Of a stretch of 5,172 bases of DNA, positions 1 to 5,172 are shown piece after piece. Position 1 is the first letter of the stretch. Each line of letters starts with the position of its first letter. Under the pieces are notes generated by a model that searched no databases, had not been told where the DNA came from, and saw only the letters and a program-made list of their open reading frames with translations. This DNA comes from Sediminibacterium sp. (GTDB lineage Bacteria > Bacteroidota > Bacteroidia > Chitinophagales > Chitinophagaceae), in contig JALRFB010000086.1 in the NCBI GenBank assembly GCA_023256555.1, positions 1 to 5,172 on the forward strand, in the 5' to 3' direction. The translations under genes were made by a program, and so were the position numbers.

Positions 1-722
1 CTTTCTAATCCCGCTTCTTTGATTTTATTAGCATAATGAATTACACCACCTTCTAAATGAAATACATTTTTAAAACCTTGGTGTAACATATAAGCGCTTG
101 CTTTCTCGCATCTAATTCCACCTGTGCAATACATGATAATGTTTTGGTCTTTTTTGTCCTTCATCATTTCAGCAGCCATAGGCAATTGATCCCTAAAAGT
201 GTCAGAGGGTATTTCTATTGCATTTTCAAAATGTCCCACTTCATACTCATAATGATTTCGCATATCAATCACTATTGTATCAGGTGCTTTTAATAATTCA
301 TTCATTTGTTGTGCATTCACATACTTTCCCTTATTCTCCATACTAAAGCTGGGATCTTCTATCCCATCTGCTACAATTTTTTCACGCACTTTAATTTTTA
401 ATACCCAAAAACTTTTCCCATTATCATTTACAGCAATGTTTAAACGAATTCCGTTTAATGGTTTATATGAATATAAAAAGTCCTTAAAGACTTCAAAGAG
501 ATGTGTTGGCACACTTATCTGTGCATTGATCCCTTCTGTAGCAACATAGATACGTCCAAAAACTTTCATTGCATTGAAAGCTCTATACAATTCATCTCTA
601 AAGGCCTGTGGATCTTGAATGGAGAAATACTGATAAAAACTGATCGTTGTTCTGGGAAAACTTTCCTCATACAACTTTTGTTTCAACTCTTGGTTAGAAA
701 CACGATTATGTAATACTGACAT
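1..722 (-). CDS. trhO: tRNA uridine(34) hydroxylase TrhO (rhodanese-domain, YceA/UPF0176 family), 3' end missing
   Basis: This family performs oxygen-dependent 5-hydroxylation of uridine 34 in the anticodon wobble position of certain tRNAs, in the cytoplasm. I translated 240 codons from the ATG at 722-720; the frame stays open to base 1. The N-terminal UPF0176 domain (about residues 25-125) carries [10 protein letters not shown] (61-70) and [11 protein letters not shown] (111-121), both family signatures. The rhodanese domain (about 135-235) has [16 protein letters not shown] (153-168) and the active loop CTGGIRCEK (199-207), with catalytic Cys199. A typical member has about 320-350 residues, so roughly 80-110 C-terminal residues lie outside the window. 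The start is supported by the position of the N-terminal domain and by a promoter-like sequence 44-74 nt upstream. No Shine-Dalgarno sequence is visible, which is usual in Bacteroidota. Family assignment is firm; substrate tRNAs are inferred from E. coli and Bacillus homologues. Confidence 0.95.
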   Translation of the reverse strand, partial: MSVLHNRVSNQELKQKLYEESFPRTTISFYQYFSIQDPQAFRDELYRAFNAMKVFGRIYVATEGINAQISVPTHLFEVFKDFLYSYKPLNGIRLNIAVNDNGKSFWVLKIKVREKIVADGIEDPSFSMENKGKYVNAQQMNELLKAPDTIVIDMRNHYEYEVGHFENAIEIPSDTFRDQLPMAAEMMKDKKDQNIIMYCTGGIRCEKASAYMLHQGFKNVFHLEGGVIHYANKIKEAGLE

Positions 723-737
723 ATATTAAATTTTTAT

Positions 738-754
738 CCCAATTGCAGGTTGGG
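738..754 (-). promoter_or_regulatory. short hairpin in the predicted trhO 5' leader
   Basis: On the minus strand the arms CCCAA and TTGGG flank a 7-nt loop. The structure ends 15 nt before the trhO ATG and would lie near the 5' end of the transcript if the promoter call is right. No run of U follows it, so it is a poor candidate for an intrinsic terminator of the upstream gene. It could affect translation or mRNA stability. A five-pair stem can also arise by chance. Confidence 0.3.
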
Positions 755-765
755 GAAATTCAATA

Positions 766-796
766 CAAAAATACAAAAATTTATGCTTTTCTCAAA
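766..796 (-). promoter_or_regulatory. Bacteroidota-type sigma-ABfr promoter for trhO
   Basis: Read on the minus strand, TTTG (796-793) is followed by a 19-nt spacer and then TATTTTTG (773-766). The second element matches the -7 consensus TAnnTTTG exactly, and the first matches the -33 element TTTG at normal spacing. The predicted start of transcription is near 758-762, giving a leader of about 37-40 nt before the trhO ATG. The -33 element lies inside the last codons of the upstream membrane-protein gene. AT-rich DNA produces such matches by chance, but position and spacing both fit. Confidence 0.6.
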
Positions 797-1143
797 TAAG
801 CCGCTGTCAAAGAAGCCATACCTCCTAATAAAAACCCAATTAATGCAGTAATTACAATTAATAGAACATAAGAACCATTTAAAGGAAGTATTTGAGCTAC
901 CTTGGAAGATAATAAATGATTATTGGCCATATCAATACCAGTGGCCAAGCCTGCCCAAATTGCACCAACCCCTAATGCACCTGTTAAAAAAGAAACCAAT
1001 GGCTTTTGTGGTATTGCTAAAGCAATGATAAAATTAGTCACTACAAAACTCCACCATGGAAGTGCTCCATAAATTCCAATTGCAAAACATGCAATGGCTG
1101 ATAATAATATAGTTACTGGTATTTTAAATGTATTGTTTTTCAT
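781..1143 (-). CDS. small four-helix integral membrane protein, function unknown
   Basis: I do not recognise a named family with a known function. The 120-residue product is almost entirely hydrophobic, with four likely membrane segments at about residues 8-25, 27-44, 49-70 and 91-115. The only sizeable polar stretch is the loop at about 71-90, which contains DMANNHLLSSK. Other notable features are LPWW (28-31) between helices 1 and 2, a short turn IPQKP (44-48) between helices 2 and 3, and a glycine-rich last helix (GFLLGG, 103-108) that resembles a helix-packing motif. The C-terminus ends in Leu-Arg-Lys-Ala. No catalytic motif is visible. The start lies 11 nt after the stop of the penicillin acylase gene, with no promoter between, so it is probably the last gene of that operon. 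It could be an accessory or chaperone-like membrane partner of the acylase, but that rests on position only. Confidence 0.85.
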   Translation of the reverse strand: MKNNTFKIPVTILLSAIACFAIGIYGALPWWSFVVTNFIIALAIPQKPLVSFLTGALGVGAIWAGLATGIDMANNHLLSSKVAQILPLNGSYVLLIVITALIGFLLGGMASLTAAYLRKA

Positions 1144-1154
1144 AGAATAGTGTA

Positions 1155-3635
1155 TTAAGCTTTACTAAATTGAATATGCCATTTAGTATGTTCGTTTGCT
1201 TTTAATTTTTCTTTGGATAAGAATAATAGTCTGTAGTATTTTCCTGCAGCCCAATAATCTACAAAACTATCATAGTATGGACTACCTGGATTACCACTTT
1301 GTCCTCCAGGATATAAACCATAAGCTTCAATTTCGTCAGTTAAATGTACCACCATTCTCCAACTTGGCCCATGTGTTTCTGTAGTCGCGTTAATGATATT
1401 TACACCACCGCCTATTGGAAGATTTAATCTACTTAATGCATCGGTTTTTGTTAAGTGCATTACCCTAGTTGCTTTAAATGCAGACCAACTTAATTTATTT
1501 TCTTTTTCTAATTGTAATAATTTAATGGTTGCATTTTCAATGCCAAGCATTACCTGCTCTTTTAAACTTTCGATTTTATTATTAGTTCTTATATCGTCTG
1601 CTACTGAAAAATTACTGTCTTTAATCATTTGCTCAACCAATACATAAGCCTCAGGCTTGGTTAAAGGTATCGGTGATCCTGCTAACTCATCACCCCAAAC
1701 AGCATTCTCCACACTATCCCAAATAATTTTAAATACAGTAATCCCTTCTGATGTAGGATGATTATATAAATCCCATTGATTCATCTTGTTTACCATGTTT
1801 TTTGCATCAGCAGACAATGCTTCAGTTTGAACAAACTTCATTAATACAGGTCTTGCCATTGCTGCAAATACATTATAATTATTGGTTTGTAATGCTTGCA
1901 TATCTTGTGCAGTAATATTAGACATGACAGCCAATTGTTTGTTCACACTAATCCCTCTATACAGTGGGAATGAACTCGCAGTACCTAAATAGTAGGGATA
2001 ACTTGCATCCACAGATTTTTGATTGGCGCTACTCACAAATCCTCTCTCTGGATTTTTAATAAATGGATTTTCATCTATTGGTATCAAACCCTGCCAGTCA
2101 TAACTTGAATCGTCTCCTGGCATGATAAAATCTCCTTGTCTATCCCATCTTGCAACAAAACTACCTTGTTGCTTAATGGCAATATCGCCAGTCTTGGTCG
2201 CCATCACAAAATTTTGACCTGGACATTTCCAAAGTGCGATGGCTTTTAAATAATCTTCTGTATTTTTTGCTCTATTTAATTGATAGAAAGTTTCTACACC
2301 TGTTGATGCTTCATGCGCAGTCCATTTTACTGCCAAATTTCTTCCTTTAGATTGAGGATTTTGATAATGTGCATCATACATAGCAGGTCCCCAATGTGTC
2401 ATCGCAATTTCTTCTACTACATCTGCACTATCTTTTACTTTAATAATTTCTGTTCTTTTTGTAGTTGCTTTCCAAGTTCCATTATACCAATATTCATTTT
2501 GAGTACTGTCTTTAAATTTCAATTCATAATAATCTAATACATCTCTACCAGCATTTGTTACACCCCAAGCTAAACTATCATTAAATCCAATGATCACGGC
2601 AGGGGAACCAGGAAAACTTGCTCCATAAGTGCTATGTGTAGGAGTGGTGATTTGCACTTCGTACCATAAAGAAGGTAAGTTCAATCCTAAATGTGGATCG
2701 CTGCATAAAATTGGTCTACCAGATTTGGTTTTAGATCCAGCTACTGCCCAGTTATTACTACCATTATTTTTATCAGGTGCCACTGGGGCTTCAGTAGCAT
2801 TAGCTGTCATAGCTGTAGAATCTTTTTTATGTAAATAGGAAAAGTCTGCATTGGTGGGCGCAACTGGATGAATAGATGCTGCTGCGAACTCTGTACCTCT
2901 TGGGATGATAGGATCTAGAGAATCTTGTTGATTTGTATATAATTTATCAAATAAGTCAAATCCTAAATAATCTCTTGTATTAGTTAATTGCAAATCAGCT
3001 GTTGCTGATCTACCAGTTAAATCATAAGACATGAACATTAAAAACAGATAGGTTTTTTTAGGCGTCCACTCTTCTGGTTGATAATTCATTAATTTATATT
3101 CAAAAGGAATATTTTCTGGAGACAATTGTTTTAAATAAGCATTGACTCCTGCCGTATAAGCATCCACAGTTGCTTTCATCACTGGATTAGTCTCATTAAT
3201 CATTTGTTCAGTTTGCTCTGCTCCATATACCATCCCTAATCTTCTAAAAAATTTATCTATGGATAATTTGTCTGCTCCTGCAATCTCACTTAATCTGCCT
3301 GCTGCCACTCTTGTTTGGAAATCCATTTGCCATAATCTAAATTGAGCATGTAAATACCCTTGAACAAAATAAGCATCCTCGTCGTTCTCTGCATAAATAT
3401 GTGGCACCAATCTGTCATCCATGTACACATCTACTTTGCCTTTTAAATCTTTAGCAAGTACCTGTGCATCAAAATTGGTATTGATCTTTTCTGCATTTTT
3501 CCAAAAGCCTTGTTGTGGAGATAAAAAATATCCCAATTTTGGCGTCTTAGACTTTCCAATGGGTAATTGAACATTCAATACTGTTACTAAAGAAACAGTT
3601 ACAATAGCCGAAGCTATAAAAGGCAATAATCGCAT
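1155..3635 (-). CDS. penicillin acylase family protein (Ntn hydrolase, periplasmic or membrane-anchored)
   Basis: This 826-residue protein belongs to the penicillin amidase / acyl-homoserine-lactone acylase family, which hydrolyses amide bonds after self-cleavage into two chains. Residues 5-22 form a hydrophobic signal or anchor segment with no lipobox cysteine. The alpha-chain region follows (about 60-265), then a low-complexity linker (about 270-290). The processing site is NGSNNW, with Gly292-Ser293 as the cleaved bond and Ser293 as the new N-terminal nucleophile. The beta chain would have 534 residues. His315 in DPHLGL falls at beta position 23, the conserved family histidine. Asn538 in SANQK (536-540) fits the oxyanion asparagine. 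The C-terminal GGQSGNPGSPYYDSF (777-791) is another family block. The length is normal and the gene looks intact. Substrate cannot be read from sequence: beta-lactams, N-acyl homoserine lactones, N-acyl amino acids or peptides are all possible. It starts 22 nt after the GSCFA gene. Confidence 0.95.
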   Translation of the reverse strand: MRLLPFIASAIVTVSLVTVLNVQLPIGKSKTPKLGYFLSPQQGFWKNAEKINTNFDAQVLAKDLKGKVDVYMDDRLVPHIYAENDEDAYFVQGYLHAQFRLWQMDFQTRVAAGRLSEIAGADKLSIDKFFRRLGMVYGAEQTEQMINETNPVMKATVDAYTAGVNAYLKQLSPENIPFEYKLMNYQPEEWTPKKTYLFLMFMSYDLTGRSATADLQLTNTRDYLGFDLFDKLYTNQQDSLDPIIPRGTEFAAASIHPVAPTNADFSYLHKKDSTAMTANATEAPVAPDKNNGSNNWAVAGSKTKSGRPILCSDPHLGLNLPSLWYEVQITTPTHSTYGASFPGSPAVIIGFNDSLAWGVTNAGRDVLDYYELKFKDSTQNEYWYNGTWKATTKRTEIIKVKDSADVVEEIAMTHWGPAMYDAHYQNPQSKGRNLAVKWTAHEASTGVETFYQLNRAKNTEDYLKAIALWKCPGQNFVMATKTGDIAIKQQGSFVARWDRQGDFIMPGDDSSYDWQGLIPIDENPFIKNPERGFVSSANQKSVDASYPYYLGTASSFPLYRGISVNKQLAVMSNITAQDMQALQTNNYNVFAAMARPVLMKFVQTEALSADAKNMVNKMNQWDLYNHPTSEGITVFKIIWDSVENAVWGDELAGSPIPLTKPEAYVLVEQMIKDSNFSVADDIRTNNKIESLKEQVMLGIENATIKLLQLEKENKLSWSAFKATRVMHLTKTDALSRLNLPIGGGVNIINATTETHGPSWRMVVHLTDEIEAYGLYPGGQSGNPGSPYYDSFVDYWAAGKYYRLLFLSKEKLKANEHTKWHIQFSKA

Positions 3636-3642
3636 AGCAAAT

Positions 3643-3658
3643 ATTTAGACTTCTAAAT
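3643..3658 (-). repeat. 16-bp palindrome in the gap before the penicillin acylase gene
   Basis: The sequence ATTTAGA-AG-TCTAAAT (minus strand) has perfect 7-bp arms around a 2-bp centre. It starts on the last base of the GSCFA stop codon and ends 7 nt before the acylase ATG. As RNA it would fold as six pairs with an AAGU tetraloop. It is AT-rich and weak, with no U-tract, so it is not a convincing terminator. It could be a binding site, a weak translational element at the acylase start, or chance. Confidence 0.35.
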
Positions 3659-4665
3659 TAAGCATTATTTACAAGTTCACCATTAAAAAAGGCAATGGTC
3701 TCTTGTAGTTGTAAAAAAGGATAAAGTTTAGCCAAAGCCTCAGACTTTTGAAGACAATTTTGAAGAAATTGCTGATGGGCTTTACTACCCTTGTTAAAAG
3801 GTTTATGCTGCATGGCTAATTGTAATTCAGCCACCTGCTTCATGATTTGCTGGGTTGGTGAATTATAGAAGGTTTCCACCCATTTTTCCCATACATATTG
3901 TGTAGCAGCATAATTGGGATGTACCAAGTCTTCAGCATAAAATCGATAATCTCTTAAATCATCAATAACATATTCATAAGAAGGAAAATAATAAGTGCTA
4001 TTTGTATTTGCGATAGTTTCATGAACTGCATGAATCAATACCGCTTTACTCCTATTATTCTCTACTAATCCCTCTCTTAAATGTCTTACTGGACTAACAG
4101 TGAAAATAATTTGTAATGCTGCATTAAAACTTTGTAATTCATGCACCATAGATTGCAAAAGATCAGTCAATTCTTTTGGCAACATCAATCTTTTCTCGAA
4201 CCAATTGGAGGGTGCTTTATGATTATTGGCCACCACCAAACCACTATGAGAAGGCGCATTATGGGTTAAGCAATATAACCAAGCAGAGCCAAGCGTAATG
4301 ACCAATTGATTCGCCTGTTTTAAAAAATGATGTGCTTCTTTAATAGATTGATTGATTTTATTCAAAGCTGCATCTGAACTTATATCAGAAAACCTTGTAT
4401 GATGATGCCAGCTATTAAACAATTCGTTGTATTCAAATAAATCTGTTTCTGTATATTGTTTACATTGTATATAATCACTAATGGCATACACCACACTCAC
4501 AGGATTAAATAATATGCCATGTGGATTTTCTTTCACTGAAAATAAATGCTTTTGCATTTTAGCACCTATGTTTTCAGTAAAACAAGAACCTATCAACATC
4601 AATTTATCTTGATAGCTAATTTGTACATTGGACTTAGTTGCTTCTAATGTTAATTTGAATTTCAT
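3658..4665 (-). CDS. GSCFA domain-containing protein (SGNH-hydrolase-like), cytoplasmic
   Basis: The 335-residue product carries the N-terminal signature that names the GSCFA family: LIGSCFTENIG (24-34), followed by NPHGILFNP (47-55), SWHHHTRFS (85-93) and LVITLGSAWLY (121-131). Later blocks include FTVSPVRHLREG (188-199), SYEYVIDDLRDYRFY (229-243) and DLVHPN (246-251). The layout resembles SGNH/GDSL hydrolases: Ser27 in the Gly-Ser-Cys turn and a late Asp-x-x-His (Asp246, His249) would be the catalytic residues, so an esterase or acyl-hydrolase activity is plausible but unproven. The domain ends near residue 265; the remaining 70 residues look helical and glutamine-rich, with no domain I recognise. 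There is no signal peptide. The start is fixed by the ATGA overlap with the upstream methyltransferase gene, which implies translational coupling. No Shine-Dalgarno sequence is visible. The family has no well-established biochemical function that I know of. Confidence 0.92.
   Translation of the reverse strand: MKFKLTLEATKSNVQISYQDKLMLIGSCFTENIGAKMQKHLFSVKENPHGILFNPVSVVYAISDYIQCKQYTETDLFEYNELFNSWHHHTRFSDISSDAALNKINQSIKEAHHFLKQANQLVITLGSAWLYCLTHNAPSHSGLVVANNHKAPSNWFEKRLMLPKELTDLLQSMVHELQSFNAALQIIFTVSPVRHLREGLVENNRSKAVLIHAVHETIANTNSTYYFPSYEYVIDDLRDYRFYAEDLVHPNYAATQYVWEKWVETFYNSPTQQIMKQVAELQLAMQHKPFNKGSKAHQQFLQNCLQKSEALAKLYPFLQLQETIAFFNGELVNNA
4662..4665 (-). other. ATGA stop-start overlap coupling the methyltransferase and GSCFA genes
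   Basis: The TGA stop of the methyltransferase gene (4664-4662) overlaps the ATG of the GSCFA gene (4665-4663) by two bases, forming ATGA. This arrangement typically allows a terminating ribosome to restart on the next gene, and it supports a shared transcript. Confidence 0.85.
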
Positions 4666-5172
4666 TTAAACATCCTTTGCTTCATCGCTTCATACAAAAT
4701 AATGCCTGCTGCCACAGAAACATTAAATGAATCAAAATTTGTGGCCATGGGTATTTTGAAAAAATAGTCAGCTGATTTTGCCAAAAATGGCTGTACACCT
4801 CTGCCTTCATCTCCCATAATAATACAACTAGGCATGGTGAAATCTAATTCGTGTACATTTTTATCTGCCCTCATTTCGCTGGTAAAAACTTGTATGCCAT
4901 TCAAATGAAGTGTATCCACTGCTTTCAACAAACTACTTACTCTGATTACTTGAATATGCTCCAAAGCACCCGCACTACTTTTAAACGCTTCTTCATTCAA
5001 AGCACCCACTCCTTTATCTGGTATAATTAATGCTTGCGCTCCACAACAATGTATACTTCTACTTATTGCACCAATATTTCTAACATCTGTCACACCATCT
5101 AACATCATAAATAAAGGTGTTTCACCTTTAGAAACAACAAAATCAATCACTTCTTGTAAGTCCATGTATTTT
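4662..5172 (-). CDS. rlmB: 23S rRNA 2'-O-ribose methyltransferase, RlmB-like (SpoU/TrmH family), 5' end missing
   Basis: SpoU/TrmH-class SPOUT enzymes transfer a methyl group from S-adenosylmethionine to a ribose 2'-OH; RlmB modifies G2251 of 23S rRNA. Counting from the first Met in the window (5165-5163), the catalytic domain shows motif 1 LDGVTDVRNIGAISRS (22-37, with Asn30 and Arg36), motif 2 IIMGDEGRGV (115-124, with Glu120) and motif 3 IPMATNFDSFNVSVAAG (138-154, with Asn148). Motifs 2 and 3 form the trefoil-knot cofactor site. The product from that Met is only 167 residues, whereas RlmB has about 245 with an N-terminal RNA-binding domain. The frame stays open to the window edge (Lys-Tyr precede the Met), so this Met is probably internal and the true start lies outside. 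RlmB is favoured over TrmH by the DGVTDVRN block, but another SpoU member cannot be excluded without the N-terminus. Confidence 0.9.
   Translation of the reverse strand, partial: KYMDLQEVIDFVVSKGETPLFMMLDGVTDVRNIGAISRSIHCCGAQALIIPDKGVGALNEEAFKSSAGALEHIQVIRVSSLLKAVDTLHLNGIQVFTSEMRADKNVHELDFTMPSCIIMGDEGRGVQPFLAKSADYFFKIPMATNFDSFNVSVAAGIILYEAMKQRMFK

Noticed and set aside
501..713. Plus-strand reading frame of 70 codons opposite trhO.
   Set aside because: It lies fully antisense to a well-conserved gene, has no recognisable domain and no convincing start context. It is a shadow of trhO.
738..754. The short hairpin as a rho-independent terminator of the upstream operon.
   Set aside because: The stem has only five pairs, and the sequence after it on the minus strand (ATAAAAATTT) lacks the required continuous U-tract. 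On the plus strand no U-tract follows either.
1196..2838. Several plus-strand reading frames of 62-84 codons opposite the penicillin acylase gene.
   Set aside because: All are antisense to a gene whose motifs are intact throughout. Their products have biased, cysteine- and phenylalanine-rich compositions typical of shadow frames.
5163..5165. The Met codon at 5165-5163 as the true start of a short 167-residue methyltransferase.
   Set aside because: The frame continues open upstream to the window edge, and RlmB-type enzymes have an N-terminal domain of about 80 residues. The short form is most likely an effect of where the window was cut.
1..5172. A mobile element, CRISPR array, defence system, phage region or RNA gene.
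   Set aside because: I saw no transposase or integrase motif, no spaced repeats, no tRNA- or rRNA-like sequence and no terminal inverted repeats. The genes look uniform in base composition and are packed as ordinary chromosomal genes.

Overview
The window looks like an ordinary chromosomal stretch from a low-GC member of the Bacteroidota. The family Chitinophagaceae (Sediminibacterium-like) is my best guess, from protein style only. The support is a GSCFA-domain protein (a family common in this phylum), a Bacteroidota-type penicillin acylase, start codons without a recognisable Shine-Dalgarno sequence, and one promoter that fits the Bacteroidota consensus (TTTG, 19-nt spacer, TAnnTTTG). The taxonomic call is inference.

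Every gene is on the minus strand, so transcription runs from high to low coordinates. In that order they are: the C-terminal SPOUT domain of an RlmB-like 23S rRNA 2'-O-ribose methyltransferase, cut by the right edge (5172-4662); a GSCFA-domain protein with SGNH-hydrolase-like residues (4665-3658); a membrane-anchored or secreted penicillin-acylase-family Ntn hydrolase (3635-1155); a small four-helix membrane protein of unknown function (1143-781); and the tRNA U34 hydroxylase TrhO, cut by the left edge (722-1).

The first four genes are packed like one operon: a 4-nt ATGA overlap, then gaps of 22 and 11 nt. I see no internal promoter or terminator. trhO follows a 58-nt gap that contains a credible promoter of its own and a short hairpin in the predicted leader, so it can probably be transcribed separately. 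Coding density is very high, and no gene-free stretch exceeds 58 nt.

Two genes concern RNA modification (rRNA 2'-O-methylation and tRNA wobble-uridine hydroxylation). The middle three have no obvious link to it: a probable cytoplasmic esterase-like enzyme, an extracytoplasmic amidase and an integral membrane protein. Their co-transcription suggests a shared but unidentified role. I found no mobile element, CRISPR array, RNA gene or clear novel system. The points worth a second look are the uncharacterised GSCFA, acylase and membrane-protein trio and the small regulatory structures between the genes.
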